DNA of 64,000 nucleotides from Clostridia bacterium (GTDB taxonomy: Bacteria; Bacillota; Clostridia; UBA1381), in assembly GCA_017415105.1 (NCBI GenBank), contig JAFQJD010000018.1, positions 1 through 64,000 on the forward strand, given 5' to 3'. Below, in pieces: positions 28,172-36,849 of the stretch (the first letter of the stretch is position 1; each line of letters begins with the position of its first letter). Below the pieces are notes generated by a model. That model was not told the DNA's origin and searched no databases. It saw only the letters and a list, made by a program, of their open reading frames with translations. Both the position numbers and the translations under genes were made by a program.

Positions 28172-30040
28172 ATGTTTGACTTTGAGGATGAAATTAAAAA
28201 ACTCCCGCAAAAACCGGGTGTTTATTTGATGTACAATAAAGACAGTGAGGTCATATATGTAGGCAAGGCAAAGATTCTCAAAAACCGTGTTACGCAGTAT
28301 TTCAGAAAAAACTCAAACCATACACCAAAGGTTCTTGCAATGGTTGCACAGGTGGCATATTTTGAGTATATAATAACTGATTCTGAACGTGAAGCCCTTG
28401 CTCTTGAGTGTAATTTGATTAAAAAGTACAGACCGAAATATAATATTCTCCTCAAGGATGACAAACAATATCCGTATATAAAAGTATCAATTAACGAAGC
28501 TTATCCGCGAGTGAGTATGGTACGCCGTACAGCTGATGACGGGGCGAAGTATTTCGGGCCGTATATGGGAAAGGGTACAATAAAGAACACACTCGAAATA
28601 ATACAACGGTTGTTTAAACCGCCTACCTGCAAGCGTCGTTTTCCGCAGGATATCAAAAAGGGCAGACCTTGTCTTAACTATCATATAAACAATTGTATAG
28701 CACCGTGTACCGGTAATGTTTCAAAGGACGAATACAGAAAGGTATTTTTTGAGATTTGCAGATTTTTAGAGGGAAAATATTCGGACCTTGTAAAAGAACT
28801 ATCTGAGGAAATGAAGCTTGCATCAGCATCCTTACAGTTTGAACGTGCCGCTGTTTTGCGTGACCGTATAAACTCAATAAAAGAGCTTTCAGACCGTCAG
28901 AAAATTACTGACGCTACGCATCAGAATGATACAGATGTGATTGCAGTCGCGAGTGATAATTCGGTTGCGTTTATAGAAGTGTTCTTTATACGTTCCGGTA
29001 ATGTAATCGGCAGAGAGTATTATAAAATTGAGAATGTAAAAGATGCATCAGGCGGCGAGATTATTACAGATTTTATAAAACAGTTCTACGCAGGCTGTGA
29101 TTTTATCCCGAGTGAAATCCTGACCGAGTATGAGCTTACTGAAACCGAGCTTCTTGCCGATTGGTTACGCAAGCTTAAAAATCGTCGTGTAACGCTTGCG
29201 TGCCCAAAACGTGGCGAGAAGGCAAAGCTTGTTGCGATGGTTAAAATCAATGCAGAAAAAGCACTTTCAAACTACAAAATCAATCAGCTCAAAATCAAAG
29301 AAAACAGCGGTGTACTTGAGCTTCTAAAAAACACATTGTCGCTTGATAAAATTCCTGCAAGGATTGAAAGTTACGATATATCGAATATCAGCGGTACAAA
29401 TAATGTTGCTGCAATGGCTGTTTTTGAATACGGTAGACCGGCAAAACGCAAGTACCGTCAGTTTAAAATAAAAACAGTTGAAGGTGCTGATGATTATGCA
29501 TCTATGAGTGAGGTTATATACCGCAGATTTCGTCATGGTATGGAGGAGGAAGAACAGATTGCAAGCGGACAGCTTAATATCCGTGATGCGAAGTTTCTGC
29601 CATATCCTGACCTGATACTGCTCGATGGCGGAAAAGGTCATTTATCAGTCATAGGAGAACTTATGGAAATGATGGATAATGACACACCTGTATTTGGTAT
29701 GGTAAAGAACAATCATCACAGAACACGTGCACTTGTCGGAACTAACGGTGAGGTGGATATAAGTGCAATACCGCCTGTGTTTAAGCTTATAACACACATT
29801 CAGGATGAGGTTCACGATGCTGCTATAACATATTTCCGCAAGCTTCACCAAAAGATTGATTCTGAGCTTGATAAAATTCCCGGAATCGGCGAAAAAAGAC
29901 GTTTAGCCCTATTGACTAAATACGGAAATATTGGTAAAATAAAAGAGGCAACAATTGAAGAGCTTGCCGACACCGAATCAATGGATTTAAGGGCGGCAGA
30001 AAATATATATAATTATTTCAGAACTAAAAGGGACTCGTAA
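28172..30040 (+). CDS. uvrC: Excinuclease ABC subunit C
   Basis: This 622-aa nuclease makes both incisions in nucleotide excision repair. Seen: the N-terminal GIY-YIG domain (PGVYLMYNKDSEVIYVGKAK, about residues 10-90), a cysteine-containing linker CKRRFP...PCLNYHINNCIAPC, a UVR segment near 200-235 and a C-terminal RNase H-like domain with ESYDISNISG and LLDGGKGHL. Last are helix-hairpin-helix motifs (IPGIGEKRRLALLTKYG). Full length. Expression must come through the preceding terminator or from a promoter I did not recognise. Confidence 0.96.
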   Translation: MFDFEDEIKKLPQKPGVYLMYNKDSEVIYVGKAKILKNRVTQYFRKNSNHTPKVLAMVAQVAYFEYIITDSEREALALECNLIKKYRPKYNILLKDDKQYPYIKVSINEAYPRVSMVRRTADDGAKYFGPYMGKGTIKNTLEIIQRLFKPPTCKRRFPQDIKKGRPCLNYHINNCIAPCTGNVSKDEYRKVFFEICRFLEGKYSDLVKELSEEMKLASASLQFERAAVLRDRINSIKELSDRQKITDATHQNDTDVIAVASDNSVAFIEVFFIRSGNVIGREYYKIENVKDASGGEIITDFIKQFYAGCDFIPSEILTEYELTETELLADWLRKLKNRRVTLACPKRGEKAKLVAMVKINAEKALSNYKINQLKIKENSGVLELLKNTLSLDKIPARIESYDISNISGTNNVAAMAVFEYGRPAKRKYRQFKIKTVEGADDYASMSEVIYRRFRHGMEEEEQIASGQLNIRDAKFLPYPDLILLDGGKGHLSVIGELMEMMDNDTPVFGMVKNNHHRTRALVGTNGEVDISAIPPVFKLITHIQDEVHDAAITYFRKLHQKIDSELDKIPGIGEKRRLALLTKYGNIGKIKEATIEELADTESMDLRAAENIYNYFRTKRDS

Positions 30041-30041
30041 A

Positions 30042-31604
30042 ATGGTCGTTTTCTTAAAAAAGGGTATTGCAATTCTGCTTTCACTTGTAATGCTGTTTGC
30101 GGTTTGCGGATGTTCGGTTATTGATAATTTCAAAAAGGCTTCAGAAACACCAAAACCGGAAAAAGAAACAAATGAGCAGGAAAGTATTAAAGACAACTCT
30201 ATAACAATTGGTGTTGTCGAGCTTGACACATATAATCCGCTTGTAACAAAATCGGTTACTATGAAAAATATGCTCGGTTTTATTTTCGAGCCATTATTTA
30301 CTCTTGATGAGAATCAGAATACGGTTGGTGTTCTTGCTGAGACTTGTGAGACATCTCCTGATGGAAAAAGCATAATAATCAAGCTGAAGCAAAACGTAAT
30401 ATGGCATGACGGAGCATTATTTACCGCAAACGATGTTGTTTATACTGTTAAAGCAATACTTAATAGTGAAACAAATTACGGACACTTGCTTGAAAATGTT
30501 GCGTCTGTTTCAGCATCAGACACACAGACCGTAAACGTCGCTTTTAAACGCAGTGTGCCGGAGCCTGCGTTACTTATGACATTTCCGGTTATAAAAAGCG
30601 GTTCACTTTCGGGAACATTCCGTGCAATCGGAACGGGCCCGTTTTACCTTGATTATGACAAACTCTCAAGATTTGATTCATACTACGGCAAAAAGGCAAA
30701 GCTTGATTGTGTAAAAGTAAAAAGCATACCCGATAATGATAAGTTCATTTCATTGTTTAACGCAAGCGTTGTTGACATTGCAGATTCTGAAATGATAGAT
30801 ATGACAGAATACACACCGAGAAGTAACGCAAATGTTCACGGTTATGTGTCTGACGAGATGGTTTTTGTGGGCTTTAATACAAATGATGATGTATTCAGAT
30901 ACCCTGAGGCACGCAGGAGTGTGTATGCTGTAATTGACAGACAAAACATAGCTTCACATATTTATTTTTCACGTGCAGAGGCTGCACACTATCCGATGAA
31001 TCCGACAAGACCGTTCTATCCCAAAACTACAGAGAATATGCATAGTGACCACGGTACCGCAGAGAAAGAACTCAGGGACGGGAAATGGCAGAAGGATAAA
31101 AGAGGAGTGTATTTTCGTTCAAATGCCGGAGGAGTAACATATTTTGGCGTCGAAATACTTGTTAATTCTGAAGACAAGGAGCGAATGAAAATAGCTGCAG
31201 AAATATCTGATACAATGACCGACCTCGGTATGAGAAATACAATCACCACGTGTTCCGAAGCCGAATTCAAAACACGTGTTCTTAACGGCAACTACGATAT
31301 GTTTGTTGGTAAAACAGAATTGTTACCTAATAATGATTTAACTGATTTTCTGTTAACAGATAACATATTCGGCTACTCTGATGAGGAGGCTGAAATATTA
31401 CTTTCACAATTGGGAACTCTCACAACGGATGAGGATAAAGAGAGTGTTTACGGGCAATTGTTTGAGTTACTCAAGGAAAAATGTCCTATTGCACCCGTTT
31501 GCTTTTTAAAGGACAGCCTTATAACGAGTGCAAAACTTAAGTCCGGCGTATCTCCGTCAGTAACAGGTGCGGTTGTAATGACCGGGAATTGGAGCGTAAA
31601 ATGA
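30042..31604 (+). CDS. Extracellular solute-binding lipoprotein (family 5)
   Basis: This 520-aa protein begins with a lipoprotein signal peptide (MVVFLKKGIAILLSLVMLFAVCGC, lipid-attached cysteine near residue 24). The mature part resembles peptide/nickel-type binding proteins (SBP_bac_5), with WHDGALFTANDVVYTVK, GTGPFYLD and VYAVIDRQNIASHIYF. No permease or ATPase genes are nearby, so it either serves transporters elsewhere or has another surface function. It starts 1 bp after uvrC and overlaps the next gene by 4 bp, an unexpected tight link with intracellular enzymes. Confidence 0.85.
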   Translation: MVVFLKKGIAILLSLVMLFAVCGCSVIDNFKKASETPKPEKETNEQESIKDNSITIGVVELDTYNPLVTKSVTMKNMLGFIFEPLFTLDENQNTVGVLAETCETSPDGKSIIIKLKQNVIWHDGALFTANDVVYTVKAILNSETNYGHLLENVASVSASDTQTVNVAFKRSVPEPALLMTFPVIKSGSLSGTFRAIGTGPFYLDYDKLSRFDSYYGKKAKLDCVKVKSIPDNDKFISLFNASVVDIADSEMIDMTEYTPRSNANVHGYVSDEMVFVGFNTNDDVFRYPEARRSVYAVIDRQNIASHIYFSRAEAAHYPMNPTRPFYPKTTENMHSDHGTAEKELRDGKWQKDKRGVYFRSNAGGVTYFGVEILVNSEDKERMKIAAEISDTMTDLGMRNTITTCSEAEFKTRVLNGNYDMFVGKTELLPNNDLTDFLLTDNIFGYSDEEAEILLSQLGTLTTDEDKESVYGQLFELLKEKCPIAPVCFLKDSLITSAKLKSGVSPSVTGAVVMTGNWSVK

Positions 31605-32830
31605 CAGTAATAGTATGTGGCGGCGGAGCTGCCGGCATGATTGCAGCAGGTACTGCGGCAGAGACAGCCGATAAGGTCATACTGATAGAAAAAAATGACG
31701 CACTCGGCAAAAAACTCCGTATAACCGGTAAAGGCAGATGCAATATAACCAATGCCTGCGAAATTGAGGATATGATAGGAATGTATCCGGTGAACGGCAA
31801 ATTTCTGTATTCTGCGTTATACACCTTTACAAACGACAGTATTGTAGAGCTTCTTGAAAGCTATGGAGTTAAAACAAAGGTTGAACGCGGCGGAAGAGTA
31901 TTTCCGGTAAGTGATGATGCACGTGATGTTGTATCAGCAATGAGAAAGTATGCATTAAAGTCTAATGTAAAACTCATAAAGGATGAAGTGAAATCCATTA
32001 TAACATCAAACGGCGAAATAAAGGGTGTTAAAACCGCTAATGGCGAATATATGGCAGACAGGGTGATTTTATGTAATGGCGGTGCTTCGTATCCGCAGAC
32101 CGGCTCTGACGGCTCAGGATACCGTATGGCAGAAAAAGTGGGACACACAGTTATAAAGCCCACACCTTCGCTTGTACCGTTATGTACTGCTGAAAAATGG
32201 TGTAAGGACATAATGGGGCTGTCACTGAAAAACGTGGAGGTCACGGCTTTTAACTCAAACAACAAAAAGCTGTATTCGGGATTTGGCGAAATGCTTTTCA
32301 CGCATTTCGGCGTTTCCGGACCGCTTATACTCTCACTTTCAGCTCATATTAAAAAAGACCTTGAAAAAGGTGTATCAATTAAGATCGATTTAAAGCCTGC
32401 ATTGTCAGAGGAACAGCTTGATGCAAGAATTTTAAGAGACTTTGAAAATCAGAAAAACAAGCATATAATAAACTCACTTGATGCGTTGTTACCCAAAAAG
32501 CTTATTCCGGTTGTTATAGAGCTTGCAGAAATCCAACCGCATAAAGCGGTATGCGAAATAACTCGTGAGGAGAGAAAGCGTTTGCTTGGAGTGCTTAAAG
32601 GACTGAAGCTGAATATTACAGGTTTTCGGCCGTTAAGTGAAGCGATTATTACATCCGGAGGAATAAAAACCTCAGAAATCAACTCATCAACGATGGAATC
32701 AAAAATAGTTAAAGGACTGTATTTTGCAGGCGAAATAATAGATGTTGATGGTTATACCGGCGGATTTAATCTTCAGGTTGCCTGGTCAACGGGGTATCTT
32801 GCAGGGCTAAGTGCCGGAAACAAAACTTAA
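31601..32830 (+). CDS. HI0933/BaiN-like FAD-dependent oxidoreductase
   Basis: This 409-aa flavoprotein starts with a dinucleotide-binding motif (VIVCGGGAAGMIAAGTAAE). It contains GKGRCNITNAC, LCNGGASYPQTGSDGSGYRMAE, and the C-terminal FAGEIIDVDGYTGGFNLQVAWSTGYLAG typical of the HI0933 family. Physiological substrates of the family are mostly unclear. The ATG at 31601 overlaps the stop of the binding-protein gene; the upstream TTG is not preferred. In Clostridia this gene commonly precedes cmk, as here. Confidence 0.88.
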   Translation: MTVIVCGGGAAGMIAAGTAAETADKVILIEKNDALGKKLRITGKGRCNITNACEIEDMIGMYPVNGKFLYSALYTFTNDSIVELLESYGVKTKVERGGRVFPVSDDARDVVSAMRKYALKSNVKLIKDEVKSIITSNGEIKGVKTANGEYMADRVILCNGGASYPQTGSDGSGYRMAEKVGHTVIKPTPSLVPLCTAEKWCKDIMGLSLKNVEVTAFNSNNKKLYSGFGEMLFTHFGVSGPLILSLSAHIKKDLEKGVSIKIDLKPALSEEQLDARILRDFENQKNKHIINSLDALLPKKLIPVVIELAEIQPHKAVCEITREERKRLLGVLKGLKLNITGFRPLSEAIITSGGIKTSEINSSTMESKIVKGLYFAGEIIDVDGYTGGFNLQVAWSTGYLAGLSAGNKT

Positions 32831-32900
32831 TGATAAATACGCCTTATCTGCTCACGGTAAGAATAAGCGTAAATATGTGAGCGGAAAGGCAAGAAACAAA

Positions 32901-33941
32901 ATGTCAATACGTGCAATAAGAGGAGCAACAACGGCAAGCGAAAACACACGTGAGGCCGTATTTGAAGCAACAATAGAAATGGTAAAGGAAATGATAGATG
33001 CCAATGGGATAAAAACCTCCGATATGGTAGACTTTATTTTTACTGTAACGCCTGATTTAACAGCAGTATTTCCTGCGGCAGCTGTAAGAAAAATGGGAAT
33101 AACAGATGTTCCGCTTCTTGATATGGCAGCACCTGATATAGACGGAGCACTTAAGATGTGCATACGTGTAATGCTTCATATAAATACAGACCTTGAAAAC
33201 AAGGACCTTAACCACGTTTACTCAAGAGGTGCAAAATCACTCCGTCCTGACCTTATTAAAACAAAAAAGATTTCTGTTGCCATTGACGGACCTGCAGGTG
33301 CAGGAAAAAGCTCGGTTGCAAAGCAGGTTGCAAAGGATATGGGTTATGTCTATATTGATACCGGTGCAATGTACCGTGCAGTTGCTGTATGGGCAATAGA
33401 AAACGGTATAGATGTAAAAAATGATACACAGAAGCTTATTAGCTCGCTTAATGAGATAAAAATTGATGTAAGCTATGACGAGAATGTTCAGCGTATGCAT
33501 CTGAACGGTAAAGACGTGACTGAACGCATTCGTGAAAATGATGCATCAATGGGTGCATCAGCCGTTGCAACTATTCCTGAGGTGCGGGTTTATCTTGTTG
33601 ATATGCAACGCAGGATGGGGGAAAAGGGCGGTGTAATTATGGACGGCAGAGATATAGGCACAGCAGTCTTGCCGGATGCAGAACTTAAGATATATCTTAC
33701 TGCATCTGTTGAAGAACGTGCAATGCGAAGATATAAAGAATATATCGAAAAGGGCATTGAATGTGATTATGAGAAGTTAAAGGCAGATGTAATAAGCCGT
33801 GATGCAAATGATATGAACCGTAAAGCATCACCGTTACGCCAGGCAGAGGATGCGATACTTCTTGATACAACCGACAAAACCTTTATAGAGGCTGTAGATA
33901 CTATTAAAGATTGGATAAAAAATACGGAGGCAAAGAACTGA
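32901..33941 (+). CDS. Fusion of AroH-type chorismate mutase and cytidylate kinase
   Basis: This 346-aa protein joins two domains. Residues about 1-120 align with the trimeric AroH chorismate mutase of Bacillus: IRAIRGATT (Arg7), TPDLTAVFPAAAVRKMG (Arg63), CIRVM (Arg90) and HVYSRG (Tyr108). The residue matching catalytic Glu78 is alanine (VPLLDMAAPDIDG) and that matching Cys75 is aspartate. Residues about 125-346 are a full cytidylate kinase (cmk): IDGPAGAGKSSVAKQ, IDTGAMYRA, MDGRDIGTAVLP and RKASPLRQAEDA. The kinase makes CDP from CMP and should be active; the mutase domain may not be. The ATG at 32901 follows GGAAAGG. The frame stays open to 32811, but that region overlaps the previous gene. 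The plsC start overlaps its stop. Confidence 0.9.
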   Translation: MSIRAIRGATTASENTREAVFEATIEMVKEMIDANGIKTSDMVDFIFTVTPDLTAVFPAAAVRKMGITDVPLLDMAAPDIDGALKMCIRVMLHINTDLENKDLNHVYSRGAKSLRPDLIKTKKISVAIDGPAGAGKSSVAKQVAKDMGYVYIDTGAMYRAVAVWAIENGIDVKNDTQKLISSLNEIKIDVSYDENVQRMHLNGKDVTERIRENDASMGASAVATIPEVRVYLVDMQRRMGEKGGVIMDGRDIGTAVLPDAELKIYLTASVEERAMRRYKEYIEKGIECDYEKLKADVISRDANDMNRKASPLRQAEDAILLDTTDKTFIEAVDTIKDWIKNTEAKN

Positions 33942-34525
33942 TGTTTTATTGGGTATGTGTAAAACTGGTGCAGTTTGCGATGCTGTTCTGCTTCAGAGTA
34001 AAAAGAATAGGAAAGGAAAATATTCCCAAAAAAGGTGGAGCAATACTTGCAATTAACCATAAGAGCTTTTTTGACCCTGTTATGGTAGGTATAACCTCAC
34101 CAAGACGCCTTAATTTTATGGCAAAGGCTGAATTGTTTAAAAATAAGCTTTTCGGTGGTCTGATAAAAAAGCTTGGTGCATTTCCGGTACACAGAGGTTC
34201 AGGTGATGTGGCTGCACTTAAAACTGCATTTAAAATACTTGATGCAGACGGAACAATGCTTATTTTTCCGGAGGGCGGACGTGTTAAGAACGGTGAGCGA
34301 CGCAAGGCAAAAACCGGTGTTGCGATGATTGCACAGAAAAAATGTGTTCCCGTAATTCCGGTTTATATTGACGGCAACTACAGATGGATGTCAAAAATGA
34401 CGGTTACATACGGTGAGGCTATTTCATTTGAAGAATATAAGGATAAAAAGCTTTCGGGCGATGAGGTTCAGGCACTTGCCGATAATGTTCTTGATAAAAT
34501 TTACAGCCTTGCACAGGGAGTGTGA
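33941..34525 (+). CDS. plsC: 1-acyl-glycerol-3-phosphate acyltransferase
   Basis: This 194-aa membrane-associated enzyme adds the second acyl chain in phosphatidic acid synthesis. Seen: the HX4D box as NHKSFFD (near residue 40), an N-terminal hydrophobic segment, and the FPEGGR motif (usually FPEGTR) near 108. The ATG at 33941 overlaps the preceding stop and has GGAGG upstream. It stands in the usual cmk-plsC-ispH order. The plsX gene needed earlier in the same pathway lies about 3 kb downstream. Confidence 0.92.
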   Translation: MFYWVCVKLVQFAMLFCFRVKRIGKENIPKKGGAILAINHKSFFDPVMVGITSPRRLNFMAKAELFKNKLFGGLIKKLGAFPVHRGSGDVAALKTAFKILDADGTMLIFPEGGRVKNGERRKAKTGVAMIAQKKCVPVIPVYIDGNYRWMSKMTVTYGEAISFEEYKDKKLSGDEVQALADNVLDKIYSLAQGV

Positions 34526-34529
34526 TTAA

Positions 34530-36587
34530 ATGCCGGTAAAGGTTGCAAAAACAGCCGGATTCTGTTTCGGTGTAAAACGTGCGGTTGATGCAGTTTATGA
34601 AGCAATAGAAAACGGTAAAAGAATAGCAACGCTTGGTGATGTTATTCATAACCGTCAGGTGATGGACGACCTTGCAAAAAAAGGTGTATATTCCTATGAT
34701 GATGTTATGGATATACCGGAGGATTGCGTTATAGTTATACGTGCACACGGCGTTGGTAAGGATGTTTATGAAAAAATCGGAGCGAGGGAGTATATCGACC
34801 TCACGTGTCCGTTTGTATCAAAAATCCATACGATTGTTGAAAAATATTATAATGACGGATACAAAATCGTAATTGTCGGGGATGAAAAGCATCCTGAGGT
34901 TATCGGCATAAACGGCTGGTGCAACTATGAAGCTACAGTAATCGACAGTGAAAAAACGGATTTTGTAGCGGATTTTGGAAATAAGCCGATATGTGTTGTA
35001 GCACAAACGACAATCAAGAAAGAATATTTTGTGCAAATCGTACAAAATTTAAAAAAGACTTGCAAAAGTACCCTTGAATTTGATACAATATGTAGTGCAA
35101 CTAGAAATAGGCAGGAGGAAGCAGCGACGCTTGCGGCGGAATCTGACTGTATGATTATAGTCGGAGGGCTCAAGAGCTCCAATACGAAAAAACTCTATGA
35201 GATTTCCAAAAAGCTGTGTCCCGAAACCTATCACGTTGAAACGGCGGATGAAATTCCGCAAAAACAATATTATAAAATAGGAATTACGGCAGGTGCATCA
35301 ACTCCTGCACGTATTATCCGGGAGGTAGTAAAGGCTATGAGTGAAAACTTGAAAAAAGAGGAGAGCTTCGCAGAGCTGTTTGAACAGTATGATCAGAAGA
35401 CTCTCACAAACGGGGACATTATTGATGGACAGGTTGTTGAAATCCGTAAGAACGAGGTTATCGTTGACCTTGGCGGTTTCAAATACAACGGACAGCTTGC
35501 TGTTGACCAGATAACAGATGACCCGTCACTTGAGCCGTCTGATGTTGTAAAGGAAGGCGACACAATCAGAGTTTACGTAGTAGGCGTAAACGATGCTGAA
35601 GGAAAGGTAGTTCTATCAAGAAAGAAATTGGTAGCTATGGAAAGCTGGAACAAAATCAAAGCGGCTTACGAATCAGAACAAATCATGGAGGGTAAGATCA
35701 TTAAGTCCGTTAAGGGTGGCCTCGTTGCTTTGGCTGATGACGCACAGGTATTTATTCCGGCAAGACAGGTTTCTGAAAAGTATGTGTCAGACCTTCAGAG
35801 TCTTGTAGGTGAAACTCTTACATTCAAGCTTATCGAGCTTGACGAGAGAAGAAAGAGAGTTGTTGGTTCAGCACGTGTACTTCTTGAAGCTGAGCGTAAG
35901 GCTAAAGAGGCAGAGTTCTGGGCTGATGCAGAAGAAGGAAAGCATTACAGCGGTACGGTTAAATCTCTTACATCATTCGGTGCATTCGTTGATATAGGAG
36001 GAGTAGACGGTCTTGTTCATATAAGTGAGCTTTCATGGAACAAGATTAAGCATCCGTCAGAGGTATGTGCTGTTGGCGATACAATGGATGTTTACATTAA
36101 GGATATCAATCCTGAAACAAAGAAGATTTCTTTGGGCTTCAAGAAACTTGAGGACAATCCGTGGACAATTGCCCAGAGCAAGGTCAATGTTGGTGATGTA
36201 ATCACTGTTAAGATTGTAAGAATGATGCCGTTTGGTGCATTTGCAGAGATTATTCCGTCAGTAGACGGCCTTATCCACATCTCGCAGATTGCTGATAAGC
36301 GTATCGGCAAGCCGGAAGATGTTCTTGAGATTGGACAGGAAGTTGAAGTTAAGGTAACAGAAGCTAACTGGGAAGCAAAGAAGATCAGTCTTTCAATCAG
36401 AGCTCTTATTGAAAAGGAAGAGCCGGAAGTAGTAGAGGAAGAGGTTGTTGAAGAGGACAAGCCGGAAGAAGCACTTGTATATTCAACAGATCCCGAGGTA
36501 GAGGTTGAAGAACCCATAGCTGTTGAACCTGCTGAGGAAGAAGCAGCTGAAGAGGTTACAGAAGCTCCTGCTGAAGATGCTGAATAA
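34530..36587 (+). CDS. Fusion of IspH and ribosomal protein S1
   Basis: This 685-aa protein begins with a complete 4-hydroxy-3-methylbut-2-enyl diphosphate reductase (IspH, residues about 1-275), the last step of the MEP isoprenoid pathway. The three cluster cysteines are in GFCFGV, DLTCPFV and TICSATRNRQ, with HGVGK and HPEV. Four S1 RNA-binding domains follow (about 295-375, 385-450, 470-540 and 555-630), for example GTVKSLTSFGAFVDIGGVDGLVHISEL. An acidic tail rich in Glu/Val ends the chain. The fusion is common in Clostridia. The C-terminal part would act in translation like RpsA. Domain junction is clean with no frameshift. Confidence 0.95.
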   Translation: MPVKVAKTAGFCFGVKRAVDAVYEAIENGKRIATLGDVIHNRQVMDDLAKKGVYSYDDVMDIPEDCVIVIRAHGVGKDVYEKIGAREYIDLTCPFVSKIHTIVEKYYNDGYKIVIVGDEKHPEVIGINGWCNYEATVIDSEKTDFVADFGNKPICVVAQTTIKKEYFVQIVQNLKKTCKSTLEFDTICSATRNRQEEAATLAAESDCMIIVGGLKSSNTKKLYEISKKLCPETYHVETADEIPQKQYYKIGITAGASTPARIIREVVKAMSENLKKEESFAELFEQYDQKTLTNGDIIDGQVVEIRKNEVIVDLGGFKYNGQLAVDQITDDPSLEPSDVVKEGDTIRVYVVGVNDAEGKVVLSRKKLVAMESWNKIKAAYESEQIMEGKIIKSVKGGLVALADDAQVFIPARQVSEKYVSDLQSLVGETLTFKLIELDERRKRVVGSARVLLEAERKAKEAEFWADAEEGKHYSGTVKSLTSFGAFVDIGGVDGLVHISELSWNKIKHPSEVCAVGDTMDVYIKDINPETKKISLGFKKLEDNPWTIAQSKVNVGDVITVKIVRMMPFGAFAEIIPSVDGLIHISQIADKRIGKPEDVLEIGQEVEVKVTEANWEAKKISLSIRALIEKEEPEVVEEEVVEEDKPEEALVYSTDPEVEVEEPIAVEPAEEEAAEEVTEAPAEDAE

Positions 36588-36601
36588 TTAAATATGTTTA
36601 C

Positions 36602-36633
36602 AAAAGACGCAGAAACTGATTCTGCGTCTTTTT
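36602..36633 (+). terminator. Intrinsic terminator after ispH-rpsA
   Basis: AAAAGACGCAGAA (36602-36614), loop ACTGA, TTCTGCGTCTTTT (36620-36632), then T. It is a 13-bp stem with T-run. Confidence 0.92.
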
Positions 36634-36649
36634 CTTTGACACACGAGAT

Positions 36650-36664
36650 GTTGTATAATACAAC
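36650..36664. repeat. Perfect 15-bp palindrome upstream of fapR
   Basis: GTTGTATAATACAAC is a perfect inverted repeat with a single central base. It contains a TATAAT and lies about 110 bp upstream of the fapR promoter. Its role is unknown; it could be an operator or chance in AT-rich sequence. Confidence 0.4.
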
Positions 36665-36756
36665 AACTTGCGTTGTATATCTTGTGGTTAAAATATACAA
36701 AAAAATAAATACTATTTGTAATTTTTTACAATATTTATAAAAAATCGTAAAAAGCA

Positions 36757-36785
36757 TTGCATTTAGTGTTTATATGGTTTATAAT
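36757..36785 (+). promoter_or_regulatory. Promoter of the fatty acid synthesis operon
   Basis: TTGCAT (36757-36762), 17-bp spacer, TATAAT (36780-36785). The FapR operator follows 15 bp downstream of the -10, beginning just past the predicted start of transcription. Confidence 0.8.
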
Positions 36786-36799
36786 ATCTATATGTGGTA

Positions 36800-36816
36800 T
36801 TGGTAGTAGGTACTAA
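36800..36816. promoter_or_regulatory. FapR operator
   Basis: The 17-bp site reads TTAGTACCTACTACCAA on the - strand. Its half-sites TTAGTA and TACCAA are near inverted copies, and it resembles the FapR box known from Bacillus. It lies between the promoter and the fapR gene, consistent with autoregulation and malonyl-CoA-responsive control of the operon. Confidence 0.8.
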
Positions 36817-36849
36817 TACGTGATAACAATTTTTTTGGAAAGGACGCTT

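Noticed and set aside
36092-36757. A 221-codon - strand frame covering the S1 tail
   Set aside because: Its serine/threonine-rich product is the mirror of the acidic GAA/GTT-rich tail of the IspH-S1 gene; it has no independent features.
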